Source: Angiostrongylus vasorum
Lineage: Eukaryota > Nematoda > Chromadorea > Rhabditida > Metastrongylidae
Direction of reading: 5' to 3'
DNA: 64,000 nt
Assembly (NCBI GenBank): GCA_018806985.1
Contig: JADANN010000274.1
Location: 62,001 to 126,000 of the forward strand
Shown: in pieces, positions 12,199 to 25,129 of the stretch
How positions within the stretch are numbered: position 1 is the stretch's first letter
Layout: every line of letters begins with the position of its first letter
Notes under the pieces: model-generated
What the model saw: only the letters and a program-made list of their open reading frames with translations
What the model was told of the DNA's origin: nothing
Database searches by the model: none
Made by a program: the position numbers and the translations under genes

Positions 12199-12817
12199 TA
12201 GCTACCTGAAGAACACAGGAGTGGCGCATTTTTGAGTTACAATCACGAAGACTTTGAGAAGTATTTAGTTACAACCGTTTATGTCCGGAAACAAAACTGC
12301 TTCTTTTGCGCTGTTTTCTTACTTCCACAGTGTTGTACTTTAAGTCTATGTTGAATGATACCGTGAGAAAACGCCACGTTCGCTTGAGAGAAGTTCTCGT
12401 TCCCGATTTTAAAGAAAATGTTTTATCCAATCGTCGTCCATAAGGTGCCTCATGTCAAAACCACCTGTACTAAAACCAGTCACCCGAAACATGGCTTAGA
12501 AAAAAGGGAAAGCCCTCGATTGATGTGGTGGATAGCACACGGGCCACGTAATCAGGACTACGAAGCCCACTTGAGAGTTTCGCGCTTTTCTCAAATCTCA
12601 GCACCCTTGTAGTTCATTCAAAAAACTACATGTAAGTAATTAAAGGCAACCTTGGGAAAACTCGAGGTAATTAGACTTTAGAAACTGACGTAAAAAGTAC
12701 TGTGGACTTAATACATTTGCAAAGTAAGTCGATCTTTTTTAAGCAAACAGGACAGAAAAGCATTTTCAAACTCAGTGAACAATACCAGTTGATAATTTTC
12801 TGCGTTTCTTCAAGAAA

Positions 12818-13094
12818 AAAGGATAAAGGATAAAGCTCTCGGTTGATCAATCCCTAAAGGATGCACCATGCATTCGACTTCACTAAGCATCGTTTTGAGG
12901 TGATTGAATACATATCTGGCCTTACGATGAACAGCAGTGGTCTATCCTATCGATGTATCGAGCCAGTGCAACTATCCTCCCAAACAAGTCTGGTAGCAAT
13001 TTGCCGACCCCGGAGGGATGGAACGCTTGGTAGGCCATGGGCGCTACCGTGTGTAATGCAGAGCGTCTCCGACCACTGCGCCACACGCACCCTA
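12818..13094 (-). repeat. SINE-A copy 4
   Basis: Antisense copy with 5' AGGATAAAGGATAAAGCTCT on the + strand (the reversed TTATCC tail) and head GTGTGGCGCAGTGGTCGGAG on the minus strand. About 600 bp of unrecognised sequence (12200-12810) separates it from copy 3. Confidence 0.8.
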
Positions 13095-13361
13095 TCTTCA
13101 AGAAAAAACCCGCAATTTGTAATTAGAATCATGGCGAAAAAAAAACATTAAAATTGCTAGCAGGTGGTGGCTTGCAATTCCGTCTGACTTCCCAGAAAAG
13201 CTCTTAAAAGGTTCAACGCTACACAGTGTTCATTATGAATAAGAAATATGAAAGTAATAAAATGTAATTGTGCAGCTAGCGAACACTCCATAGAATAATT
13301 TTTTTGGCCGATTTACCAATTATATGAGGAGCACGGACTCCTCACACATGCTGTATTCGAG

Positions 13362-13640
13362 CCCCTGTGTAGCGTAGTGGTTAGAAATGGTTTGCAGCAA
13401 ACATAGTATCTTTGGATCGCTCTTGTCCCCGCGTTAACTAAACCTTCTATCCCACAAATTAATGGTAGACTTGTCGGGGAGGAAAACACTGACATGCTAT
13501 ATCGATGAGCAGCTCAATCATTGTTTGGGCCAGGTATGTATTCGATCACCTCTGCGATGCTAAGAATGGAACCGAATGCATGGCGCATCCACTGGCGATT
13601 GATCAAAGCCGAATACATTATCTTTTTATCCTTTTACCAC
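13362..13640 (+). repeat. SINE-A copy 5
   Basis: Diverged sense copy: head TGTGTAGCGTAGTGGTTAGA, body with GGTAGACTTGTCGGGGAGGA, end ATTGATCAAAGCCGAATACA and a TTATCC-type tail. Confidence 0.75.
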
Positions 13641-16160
13641 TGCATTTGGCATTCTTAGGGTGCCTAGGTAAATTCATTGAATTATGGGAACAATAACATA
13701 ATTGTTTTCTTGGATCCAACGCCGACAGTGCTACAGAAGTTGCAAAAGATTGATATACACCGTTCACAACTCCTTAAAGTGTGCGTTGGAATCAGAGCTC
13801 ACCGTGGCAAATTGAGAAAGTCACGTTATTGTATGCCTAATTACGTTTAATTTGTAATTTCATCGATTACAAAAACGCTCAGGAAACAGTTCGGATATAG
13901 GATCAGGAGACTGTGGCGACTGCAAGATTGAGAAAAGTCGAAAAAAAGGAATGTGCCTGAGCTTACTGGAGAAAAGGCGCTGTCACTAATTGGAGCCCAT
14001 CATAGCCAAATTGAGGGCGGACATGTTGGGGAATATCAAGCCGCATAGATGGTGTTGTTTCTCGTTTGCTCTATCGACAAAGTAATCTTTTTGTCAGCAA
14101 TCTATTTCAGAGACATTTGGTGGTCCCACCATGGAGATCATATGGTAATGAATGGATAAATCTGACCGAACGAAACATGCAGTAGTGAATTGGTATTTCT
14201 TTTAAAGGCCCTTGAAAGATCTGACTTTTCGATTTCACTCCTCTTTCGAATCTTTTAGTGGTAGTAAACAATAGTAGTGACACTAAAGCTAATCCATAAG
14301 CGAAGCGGATGAAAATTTTCGGAACGACTGGAAAACGGGGAATTTTTAGGACCAGGAAACTTTGCTAAGTAGTGCAGTTGATATTAGTATAGAAATTATT
14401 CTTATCAATTTGAATGAATTAACTGTTCACAAAGAAGCAATTATGAGACCAGTGAAGAACTCTGAGAATTTTCCTTCTAATGTGAATCCATAAGTAAGAG
14501 ACAAGTAAAATCCACAAAAAAATAGATTTCAAAGGTTTAGGTAGAAGCTAAGGTGAAAGCCTTGTAGTCTTTTAAAACCCAGTTAATGCTGTCTTTTGAT
14601 GAATACAACATCTAATAGATTAAAACTTTATAACTGTCTCTACAAGAAGATTTGTTGAAGTGATGGGCTACTTTCACCGCTCACAATTTGAAAGGAGGAA
14701 ATGCGACGTGTGTCAAGGAATAGTTACCATTAGCTGTTTTTCACAGGTGTTTGCTGAGTAGAAAGGCAATAAAGAAGCCAAAAGTGAGTGCGAGACCGAA
14801 TACGATTAATTTCAAGCGGAGTGTCACATTTGATGGATGGGATTATGGCGAGCTTAAGAGGTCAACGTTCATTACATGGAAAACATTTCAAAGTGGTGAA
14901 GGCTGTTTTTGTCCTGATTGCATTCTCATTGTCAGTGGTTGTTGTTGCTATGGATCAGGAAGCAAATGAGTGAGTTATTTCCACCTCCTCCACAGCGTTC
15001 TCCCCAATCCACGTGGAAACGCGTTTCCCCGCCTATCTCCAATATTGCAAGCAGAATAGTCTCCACCACTATTCGACGACGTTCATAAAGAAGGCGAAAT
15101 CTTTAAGCAGCAGCCGAGGCAACGCAAAACGTTTGAACACCTTTGTAGAAAAAGGGAATTCAAGGAAAACGAATCGAATGCAAAAAGTGTAGGGATCCTC
15201 ACAGCATATGTGATGACAGGTCACTTGAAAGGTAAAACGTAATAGAGGATAGGACACCAGGCTGAAGCATAATGTTCGTATGAAATTATAAGACGACAGA
15301 ATTAACAGTCAAACTAGGCTTCTTCAGAAAAAAATTACCAGACTACGGAGCTTCAAATTTTCCATCCAGTAGAGCTGCGAATCTCAAGAGGCATACTGAA
15401 TACCACACTTCGCCGACTTCGTTTCCCAGCGTTACACGTCGAAATATGCTCAGCTACAAAATAGTCGTAGCTACAAAATCTAAAAAACTTCATTCCTTCA
15501 TACATGTAGGGGTACACTATGACTCTGAATTTTTTTGAATCTTAGGTTTTCCCACCGTAAAAGCTATTATGGACAGGTTTTTCCAGGAAAACATTTCGAA
15601 AATCTGGCAAAAAATTAGAAAACAACGATAATTTATTCTTTGCTTTTAACCCCTTTCACGACCGTCTATCACTGGAGCGCAATTAAGATGTATATTGAAA
15701 TGAAGATGTACGGTCCGTAAGTCCACACAAGACAAACAACGCAGTGGTTCCTTTATATTGTCGTTCTGTTGTTCGGTTTCCTCACATTTTTTCCTTGTTT
15801 CTCTAATTTCTACATGTCCTCTTTGTTCCCATTTTCTCAGACACCTCTTGTGTGTGATGGTAAAAGAAATTCGTCTATGGTATTGTTAGATTTCTGAACG
15901 GGTTCCTATGATAATCGCTCCTGTGTCTGCTCCTTGTTTTCATATCCACCAAATTCATTCCATAGTCTGAAACAACTTTTTGCAAGCATTGCTGAGAATA
16001 CCTACCCATCGACCAGCCGCAGCATAAAATCTATGTTCGACAAGCTATCGCTTGACTACAAAAGGTCATGAAGGTGTTGTATGACCAAAAAGTGTTGTAT
16101 CTACGTGAAAGCATTGAAAGAGAAGCAGTTCCCGCCATCGATGTCCACTATTTTTCAAAC
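13641..16160. other. No recognised gene
   Basis: AT-rich non-coding sequence apart from the doubtful exon at 14.8 kb. The segment 14995-15115 resembles 3125-3240 (shared CAATCCACGTGGAAACG-like and GACGTTCATAAAGAAGGCGA-like blocks), an unnamed low-copy repeat. Confidence 0.4.
14788..14975 (+). CDS. Possible first exon with hydrophobic leader (unrecognised)
   Basis: An open frame of about 60 codons starts ATG at 14788 (or the in-frame ATG at 14845) and contains a basic stretch followed by KAVFVLIAFSLSVVVVAM, which looks like a signal peptide or single membrane segment, then DQEAN. A GTGAGT donor follows at 14967. A TTTTTCACAG acceptor lies at 14737-14746. I find no convincing following exon: the sequence after 14990 matches a repeat also seen near 3125-3240. 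It could equally be chance coding potential. Confidence 0.2.
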
Positions 16161-16380
16161 CGACCGTCACATAACCTCAGTATTGATAACCAATGCCTTT
16201 CTGGATTATTAAGCCAACACGAGATTGATAAAAAGTCTTATTCAGCTAACGATTCGATATGTTCGTCTTCGTCAGAGCTGATGATCTAATCGATGGTCCA
16301 CAGTCGTTTGTCCTGTTGATGTGATGGCTTCGTCTTCTTAGCAAGTCGAATCTTCTTCAGTGGAGCACCACTTGGATGAG
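16160..16380 (-). mobile_element. Foldback-element fragment with hammerhead-like core
   Basis: Antisense match to the right arm of the 3.7-4.3 kb element, including the terminal AACCTCAGTATTGATAACC motif at 16173 and the hammerhead-like core at 16235-16283. Confidence 0.5.
16235..16283 (-). ncRNA. Hammerhead-ribozyme-like motif with good stem I
   Basis: Minus strand: ATCAGCT then CTGACGA (matches CUGANGA), an imperfect stem II (GACGAACATATC), GAAT in place of GAAA, CGTT as the cleavage-site triplet region, then AGCTGAAT. TCAGCT before the core and AGCTGA after it can pair over six bases as stem I. One core base is off. Confidence 0.45.
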
Positions 16381-16389
16381 ACAACCTGT

Positions 16390-18370
16390 GAACTATAGTT
16401 GTTATAATACAAAGGTTCAACCCTTTCACTACCAAGGGAATATTTGCGTGGCGGGCCCATCGGACGACGTGTCACTGGAGTGCACTTGAGAAATCAAAAT
16501 GAACGGTCATGGAAGGGTTAACTTTAAGCGCGATTCACTACAAGCGTACGAAAAGAAAAAAAACAAGATCCCAGGATGAAATTTTGGCAAGGTTCTTTCC
16601 AAAAGTTGAAAACAAAAGAGAAAGGGGTGAGAAAATATATACAATGGTGCTGCTGGATATGATTACTTCAATTCGTAATTGGTCATCTTTATGCCAATTA
16701 ATCGATGGATCTCCATTTGAATGGTAATTTGGTTGTGGGGCCATATTTTCGTTCCTTAGAGTACCCGTGCTAGCGCTTTCCTGAATTGTCACCACAGGCA
16801 GTCATCGGACCTCATGCATCAAAAGCGATTTACCATCTTAGGAGAAGATGGGAGGTGGACCCTGGCAAGGTCTTACTTTTTGGTGAAATTCTACGTGATA
16901 ATCCGAAAGTCGTTCTCAAAAAACCATGCTTGGACGAGCTTCCATTCTACACCGCAGTTTGATACCAAGGGCCATCCTCAGCCACGACTGGGGATGAAGC
17001 ATTGAGGGGTTTACTAGAATTTTTTATTAACTATTTAAACTTAAAAAAATAATTTAAAGCAAATAAATAAAACTACAAGAATGTACATTCTCGTTAAGGT
17101 ATTGAAGCCTAAGAACTGATGAAGAAGTGGAACTGTTAGTGAAGAAAGAAACAACGGGCTTTCGCCAGCCCAACCAACATCACGCATTGAGGAAATGAAA
17201 CGATTTACACAGAAACATGACAACTTTTGAGTCTATTTACATCACTAAATGCACCAATGTGGGTAGACAGATCAATGTAGACAAGCAGAAGATCTCCTAG
17301 ATGATACCGAACTCCAGCTCTTCCTTACTCATTTGTATGTTCACCAAAGAAATTATAAAGTTTTGATCGCATATTCTTCTTTCCGGCAAACACACAAATA
17401 TAACGCATTGTAAAAAGACAGTGATTCTCTTCGCTCCTTTAAAGTTTACTGAGAAGCATTGCTGCTCGACAAGAGCGAACGAGATTTTTTGTCACTGCTC
17501 GGTGAAGCCACTGGATAGATAGCATGATTAGAAATAACACAGCGGAAAGGTGGTTAGTTCGTTATCATATCCAATCACCATCTCAAAAGGTCTATAGTTG
17601 ATAGGAACTTTTCGCGTGACGTATACGTTTGAATAGAAAATAGTATTACGTAGGAAAATAAGTGTAGAGAGCAGAGCTGTCGTTAGAAGAATTTAACTAG
17701 GAAGAGAAAACACCTCAAAGAAGTCCTATTCTTCTTTTAAATGTACCCACGATAAGAATAATGTCACTAGTACTAAATGGACATTGATATTAATGTCTGA
17801 GTCTGTAAGAAAAAAAACAACAAAACCAGGCATAACTTCCGTCATAACAAGTTTGCCTTTAAGTTTTAAAATGAGAAAATGAAAAACTTGTAAACCTGTA
17901 GTGAGGACGAGCCATTGAAGTATCAAGTAAGTATAAAGCTCTTGTGTAATCAGTGGAAGAATAGTTGCAGTTGCATAAGTGAACTAGGAAAAACTGCTCC
18001 AACAAAAAAGTAATTATGGCTAATCTCCATGAACCACGTCAGCTATTGCTTCGCACGTTCCAATTTCATCTGTCACAAGTGTCCCAATGTGATGTGTTCT
18101 CCTTGATCCTCAGCTATAGGTGGGGTGGGCTACCCCGGAAGCTCTGCCAGTTGGCCATGGCTAGTTATGATTATTCATTCGGAATAATTTGCTAAATCGT
18201 TTCTACCACACTCGTAAATAGCCTTAACACGTTCGTACGATGTTAACATCACATAGCCTAACACAGCAAACGTTTGGAATTCTGATAATGTTGAAACAAC
18301 TTTTATTTTCACAATTTCAACTTATAACTTACTGCCTACTCTTTTCATAGGGAGGGTATATTACGAAATA
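16390..18370. other. No recognised gene
   Basis: Short open frames only, none with recognisable domains or convincing splice context. No repeat identified apart from unclassified AT-rich sequence. Confidence 0.4.
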
Positions 18371-18379
18371 TAACTTCAT

Positions 18380-19025
18380 TGATGTTGAGATATTTGCAAA
18401 ACTCCGGACCGCTGGGGTCTGCGGTGGGGATCGAACACGCTATTACAATTTCCGGAGGCTAACGCGTTCACCACCACACCATGCGGTCCTTCGTTTCGTC
18501 TTACTCTCAGCTGGTTCTATCGATCTTTTGCCATCAGCAACCACCCATCAGCGGGATTGATTTTGGGAGCCCAAATCGGCAACGAACCCAGTTAAGCTAA
18601 GGCTGCAGTTATAATCACAATTTAAACTTATTATTTAAATAGTTTGTTATTCATTTATTCTATTTTATAATTCATTATCTATTTATTTATTTAAATATAA
18701 ATAACAGTTTATTATTTATTTATTTTGTTTTATAATTTATTGTTTGTTTATTTTTTATTTAAATAATAAGTTGAAATTATGATTATAAATGTAGTCTCAG
18801 CTTAACTGGGTTCATTGCCGATGTGGGCTCCCAAGATCAATCCCGCTGACGTGTGATTGCTGACAGCAAAGATCGATAGAACTAACTGTGAGACAGGCGA
18901 AACGAAGGATCCGCATGGTGTGGTGGTGAACGCGTTAATCCCCGGAAAGGGCAATAGAGCGTTCGTTCCCCACCGCAGACACCTGCGGTCCGGAGATTTG
19001 CAAATATCTCAGCATCATTGAAACT
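18380..19025. mobile_element. Long inverted repeat built from two SINE-B copies
   Basis: Left arm 18380-18640 reads as the complement of right arm 18770-19025. From the outside in, both arms hold the SINE-B tail (GAGATATTTGCAAA), the tRNA-like head (GCATGGTGTGGTGGTGAACG on the sense strand), a GGGATTGATTTTGGGAGCCC block and GTTAAGCTAAGGCTGCAG. The centre (18640-18770) is nearly pure A/T. It could fold as a hairpin with arms of about 250 bp. No ORF. Confidence 0.75.
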
Positions 19026-19129
19026 TAAGCTTTATTTTGTCTACAAACCGTATTTTTTGAATTTCATGGGAAAGCAAAAGCAGATGCAATCGGACTCCCG
19101 ATGGAACTCGTTAACATATATATATTCCT

Positions 19130-20070
19130 TTGCTCGTAAATTAACCCGAGATTGACAAACAAACTTTATCCGAATAACGTTTCACTATGCGCGTTCGCCT
19201 TCCCCAGAACCGGATTGATGCGAGTCGACTATCTTCTTGCTTCGATGTGGGTCTTCGTGATCGCATCGAGCCAAATTCAATGGAGCACTGTTCGATTGAA
19301 AAAGATTCATCAGCTGTTCTTTTTAAACATGACGGTTGTTGATAGTGAGTGTCTAAAAACAATCGCTTATTCTTCTCCAGGCAATCCATCCTGCAGCAAT
19401 GGGTATCATTTCAGCAAGCCAATATTTCAAAAAACCGATTTTCCTTTAACCTCGGTGTGACTAGTCAACATGCATTCTCACTGATAAGCTACAGCTAAAA
19501 CTAAGATAAACAGCTACAAATAAAGCTGTGAGCTACAGCTTACTACAAAGTTAAGTTCATATATATTCTTTAGATTTTTCAGTTTTCACGAGGCTGTTAT
19601 ACAAGCTTTGTTTGGCTATCCTGTCGACGTTCTCTTCAGAGCCGGTGGATCCGAGACAGTTGTCCACAGCCGTTCGTCCTCGCTATTGGGTCCTCATAGT
19701 CCTATCATAGCAAATATTCTGGAGCCGAGCCCAGCTCCAATGAAGATCCTCATTCGACGTTGTTATTGTATACAGAGCGAATGCTGCTGATTGACCACTA
19801 GTAAAGAAAAAGCATTCATGAAGATAATCTATCTTGTAATCGGTATTACATCAGCTATCACATAGCAAATGAACGCTTTCAGAAAATCGGCCATCATTCA
19901 ACCACGGCGTTTCCCTTTCATATAGGACCGGTGTTGATATATCGATTGCCTGTTGATAATAATTCGTCATGCCTGAACAAGCCATCCTGCATCAGTCGGC
20001 ATCATTATCACCTGGCAAACAGCATTATAGTTTTCAAGCCGACCGTCATTTAATCTCGGTAGTAAAATAA
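19130..20070 (-). repeat. Foldback/hammerhead-family debris
   Basis: Antisense fragments of the 3.7-4.3 kb family: 19141-19290 (AACGTTTCACTATGCGCG, CTTCCCCAGAACCGG), 19440-19470 and 20035-20060 (terminal ACCTCGGT and ATCTCGGT motifs), and 19615-19800 (CTCTTCAGAGCCGGTGG). All degenerate. Confidence 0.4.
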
Positions 20071-20277
20071 TCAATATGTTTTTTTTACATGTAAAAGCAT
20101 CGTAAAAGGCACGGACCAAGACAATCAAGTCGTGGATTAAAAATGCCTACACGAGAGACGTCTCCAATTCTACGTCGATGTTAACACAGACGTCAAAACA
20201 GGGGCTAGAACAAAGCGATAGCATCTACGCCAAAATTATTTTACCGCCACCCCTGAGAACCTCATGCCAACATAGGA

Positions 20278-21180
20278 ATGCACAACATGAGAGTGAAAAT
20301 CGACAGTCCGCAATTACACCATCTTCGCTTTGCTGATGACATTGTCCTTATAACACCAAACATTAGCCAAGCGAAACGTATGCTTGCGGACTTTGATAAA
20401 GCCTGTGGAAATATTGGTCTTCGACTAAATCTCACAATAACGATGTTCATAAGGAACGGATCCGTTTCGTATGCTCCATTCACGTTCAACGGAACGAGTA
20501 TCTCCGAATGATCTAGTTATGTCTATCTTGGTCGTGAAATCAACATGATGAACGACTTAGCTCCAGAGCTGAGCAGAAGGAAACAAGCGGCTTTGGTGAG
20601 CATTCAAGACCATCGAGGATGTAGTGAGAAAGAACACAGAATGACGCAACTCCGTGCCCACGTTTTTCGACTCATCAGTACTTCCTGCCCCAACGTTACT
20701 GCGTCAGAAACCTGGTCGCTGCGTATGCAGGATGCATAGATCACTCAGCGTTATTTCGAACGCGCAGTCGAAAGGACGATGCTAGGAGTATCCCGTTTCA
20801 CACAAGTAAGGGATGTGATCCGAAGCTCCGACCTGCGTCAGCGATCACAAATAAAAGATGCCGTTCTGTACGCCAAACTTAGAAAATAAGGTGGGCCGGA
20901 CACGTAATGTGTACGAATGACAACCGGTGGACAAGAGCCGTTAGTGACTGGATTCCTCGGGATGTCAAACGCAGTGCAGAAAGACCACCAACCCACTGAT
21001 CGGAGTTCTTCACGAAAAGCCTAGAGGAAAGATATGGTGCTCAACGAGTCCCTAGAGCGAGCAGAACCCACTGAGCTACTCTTGCACGCGACGGGAAAAA
21101 TAGAACACTTACTAGTGTTCGCTAGAGTCACTTCGCGAGCGATCAACGGAAGGACAGGTGATACTGGTGAGTATTTTTAG
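20278..21180 (+). mobile_element. RTE-type LINE (family 1), 3' part
   Basis: Encodes the reverse transcriptase from the palm motif onward: LHHLRFADDIVLITP (FADD active site near 20330), SYVYLGREINMMNDL, then the C-terminal region including IRRWAGHVM-like and GRPPTHW-like segments and RAINGRTGDTGE at the end. Broken by a stop at 20510 and by frameshifts near 20580 and 20890. The endonuclease and the front of the RT are absent (5' truncation, usual for LINEs). Confidence 0.85.
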
Positions 21181-21299
21181 AAGGAAGTTCTACCTTATTA
21201 CTTCAAATACGTTGCTTGTTTAACCCATGTCTATAAAGACAACAATCCCCACCAAATAACCAACGATGTCCAGTACTTCTAAATCAAATTTACATACAC

Positions 21300-21860
21300 T
21301 TTCTAAGTGAGCTATTGTATCGCTTTAAAACATACTTTCTGCACAAGCTATTGTATTGCCTAGACACAAAATTTCTGTGCACGCAGCTCTGTCACGTTGT
21401 AAAGCTAAGAAACTTTCTAGGGTCCTTCTTCGAGCACACCGCTTGTTTCTTCTATCAACACTCTGCCGATTACAAAAGAATGTATAACTCATGCTCTAGT
21501 TCGCTCAAGTACTGCTCTTGGAGTACTCATATTCTTCAGGTATCTTTATTTTGTGAAGTAGAATTAGAATGACGAGCTGCATATTAGTACAAACTACCAT
21601 AAGTCAGTTATTCCTTATTCTTTGCTACAGTTCTCCTTTATATTACTTCTCCAGCTTGTGATATAAGGAACGCTCGGTACCATCAATTTGGTATCGTTTC
21701 TTCCAATGCTGCCACGTGCTCCTTACCTTTCTTGGTCAATTGGTATTCCACGTTAACCTTCCGGGTTCGGCTTCTACATCGTCCTTGAGCGGTCGGTTAC
21801 TTCTTCATTCCTACTTTCGTTTCTGATTTGGGTTTTAACAGCTCTCCGAATCACCTAGGA
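21300..21860 (+). repeat. Unnamed roughly 550 bp repeat, copy 1
   Basis: Collinear with 38440-39030: shared blocks include AGCTCTGTCACG-like, TTCTTCTATCAACACTCTGC, AGTTCGCTCAAGTA, GTCAGTTATTCCTTATTCTT and GATGCTGCCAC-type sequence. No ORF is conserved between the two copies. Confidence 0.5.
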
Positions 21861-21869
21861 GAAGACCGA

Positions 21870-24800
21870 GCAAAGGATTCGTCGCCGAAAACACACCTCC
21901 CTCTGATCCACATCGTGGTGAAGACCTGGATACGCCCTTGCATAGCTTGCGTCAGGACTCCAGGGAGGACCATTGCACGACCAGCAATAGGCCAGTCCTA
22001 GTACCCCGCACACTGGGTGCTCCTGTTTATGACGTCAGGCGGTGAGAGGCCAGAAAATCTCGGGTTACGCAGGACGTCATTGGAACCGGATCTGACGAAA
22101 ACACGCACGACACGCCATAGAGATTGTTTCTTACTATGCATGTATAATGCGAGAACACTCTCCACAGACGCCGATCTTCACGCCATTCTTGTAGCCGCAG
22201 ATTGCATTAAATTTCATGTGATCGCATTACAAGAAACAAAAATCAAGAAGACCGACATGCGCCAACTAAACAACGAGACCTTTATGATCCGTGGAGAAAA
22301 GGTCCCTTCACAAAATGTCAGCGGCGTAGGCTTTGTCGTCCACCCGTCCATTGTCCATCTCGTCGACTCATACGAGATCCTTTCCCCTCGCATAGCCGTC
22401 CTCCTTTTTCAACTGTCGCATCATAAGAAGATCACTATCATCAACTGTTACTCACCGACCGACGCAGCTGATGAGTACGAATTAAATGCGTTCTACTATC
22501 AGCTGGAGGAAGCCATCCGCAGTGATAAAGCATATCATAAATTTGTTATCGGAGACTTCAACGCCAGAGTAGGAAAGGCCAACGAGAGTGAATACAGGAT
22601 CGGAAATCTTGAATTAGGAGAAAGAAGTGAGAGTGGGAACCGTCTCGCAGAACTCCTGTCCGCAGTACGTCTCTTCCATGGAAACTCGTTTTTCCAAAAG
22701 AAAGAAAGCCGCCGCTGGACATGGGAGTCTCCTAACTGCACGACTCATGCGGGGGATCGACCACATTCTGACAAGCAGAAGATGGTGCCTACCAGACACA
22801 TCGGTAGTCCCCCTCATTCTGTACTGGTTCCGATCACCGTCTTCTTCGCGCGAAGATTCGATTCAGCCACAAGCTGGAAAAGAACTCTCTTCATCGATCA
22901 CGAGGAAAAAAGTCTAGCAGTATACGACGAGAACATTCTGAACGAGGTCCTATCCAACCGTGACTGGCAGATTAAAGAAGACCCGATCGGAGACTACGAA
23001 CTGCTCGTCGAAGGACTGAAAAGCTTTGCCGAATTCGCCTCACTTCCTCAAATAAGAAGAGCGGATCGCATCTACATCACTACTAAGGAGTTGCTCGAAA
23101 AGAGAAGGAAACTGAAGTTTGATCCTACTGCAACACGTTTAGCATAGCTAGTAATAAACGCCAGCTGCAGAAGAGCTTTGCAGGAAGATCTACAACGGTA
23201 CAAGCAAAAGAAACTACTGGAAGCAGCAGAGAAAAGAAGCGGTCTGAAAAAATGCCGTCGGGACTTGTGTGATTATAAGGCTCCGCTGTCAGCCCTGATG
23301 AACGAAGATGGGATCGTCAAAACTTCCGGCCATGATATGGAATTAATAACGGAAACGTTCTACACCAACCTTTTTTTTTCCACAATCCCCGTCCCGGACC
23401 CTAATATTCCCGCTAGAAAAAAACCACCTGGAATTCTTCCGTCGGAGGTTCGAGTTGTGATAGAAAGCATGAAAAGAGGCACAACTGCAGGACGCGATAA
23501 TATTACCGCCGACTTCCTTACGCCTGGAAGCATAATTTACATGTACCTCTCGCAAATCATATGAAAGCCTACCTTTAAAAGGAAAAGGACGTCGCGCACG
23601 GTCATCGTGCCCAAAAAAAGGAGACCGAAGGGATCTTCACAACTATCGTTATGCTTGTTGAATGTACTCTACAAGCTCTTCACGAAGATTATCCTATCGC
23701 GCATATCAAGGACATTGGATGAGACGCAACCAGTCGAGCAAACAGGATTTGGAAAAGGATTTTCCTGCATGGACCACATCCAAACCGTGTCCAGGGTCAT
23801 CGAGGTTTGTCGTGAATACCATCTGCCTCTAGTCCTAACCTTGTCGACTATGCAAAAGCGTTTGACAGTGTCAAAACGAATGCCATCCTAGCAGCACTCG
23901 TCGACCAAGGAGTGAACCCATCCTACACAAGAACTCTGTCCGACTGTTATCGGAACTGCACTACGAAAATACAGCTTTTGCATCGACCTCTTACCATACC
24001 CATAGGAAAAAGGGGTTCGACAGGGCGACACAATATCGCCAGATCTGTTCAGTGCCGCACTGCAGTGGATAATGAAGTCACTCGATTGGGATGAGAAAGG
24101 CATACGTATTGATGGACTATTCCTATCAAACCTTCGTTTTGCCGACGACATTGTCATCTTCTCAAGAAGTACTAGCGAAGCAGAGGTGATGATCAACGAG
24201 CTCAACGAAGCGGGGGAAAAAGATCGTAGTTCGCATAAATCGAAAGAAGACCCAGTTCATGAAAAAACCCATGGTGCGAAGGCGAAGAAATTGAATTGGA
24301 TGGCTCTCTCAATGCAGAGACCACCTCGTACGTATATCTTGGGCGATCAATAAACATGGAAAACAACATGAAGGAGGAACTAGATAGAAGGAGAGCAGCT
24401 TGGGCCGCATTCAGGCCTCTCAAAGAAACCACCGACCAATTGAAAGACCCGAAAATCCGCGCTCATCTCTTCGATTCTACGGTCCTCCCAGCGCTCTGTT
24501 ATGCTGCGGAGACATGGGTTGATACCTTAACTACGTCAAGAATACTTCGCACTCCTCACAGAGCTCTTGAGCGATTTCTTCTGAAATTTAACCGGCACTC
24601 TCAATGTCTAGCCGGAATGCGAAACTCTGACCTTCGAAATCTGTCACATCTTCGAGGTCAGGAGAATATACATCGATAGCGAAACATAGATGGGCCGGTC
24701 ACATAATGAGAAGAACAGACGATAGGTGGACGAAAAGAACAGTGGAGTGTACTCCAAGAGAATGCAAAAAGTCCCCTAGGACGACCACCTACATGTTGGG

Positions 24801-25000
24801 CGGACGTATTCGTAAACGAAGTTAATCAGCCGTACCCGCAGCTACAGTTGTTTTACAGATCATGATCAGATTATGAGACTCGCAAGCGCTACCATGCTCG
24901 AACAAGACCACCACCATGGAATACGATTGCGAGAGAAAGGAACGAATGGCTTATGTGCTGGGGTCCGCACAGCTCGTGAAGACAGACCGTCCACCTTCTT
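21870..25000 (+). mobile_element. RTE-type LINE (family 2), near full length, decayed
   Basis: 22017-23147 carries an apurinic-like endonuclease: [45 protein letters not shown]. After about 22740 the true frame moves, with IDHIL near 22760 and [10 protein letters not shown] near 22830 in two other frames. The RT follows: GIVKTSG, TTAGRDNITADFL (23180-23560), YRPICLLNVLYKLFTK-type, AFDSVKTNAI (about 23860), RQGDTISPDLF-type, FADDIVIFS (24140), VYLGRSINMENN, ending with RERNEW and GPHSS near 24965. At least six frameshifts or stops. The 5' leader (21880-21985) and 3' end (24955-24995) match the family C repeat. Confidence 0.9.
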
Positions 25001-25129
25001 TCTCCCAGAGCAAATCTCAGGGATCGACTTTATTTTAAGTTTGGCATTGACCGATAAGTCACTATTTTTTCTTGGTGACCAAACACGAGGTTAGAATATT
25101 ACTACATTATTATACTGTTATTACAGCAC

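Noticed and set aside
17726..17926. Hydrophobic minus-strand frame
   Set aside because: No conserved motif, biased A/T-rich composition and no convincing splice context.
22017..23147. Host endonuclease gene (376-codon frame)
   Set aside because: It is the endonuclease of a decayed RTE element; after about 22740 the frame leaves the true protein, whose continuation lies in other frames.
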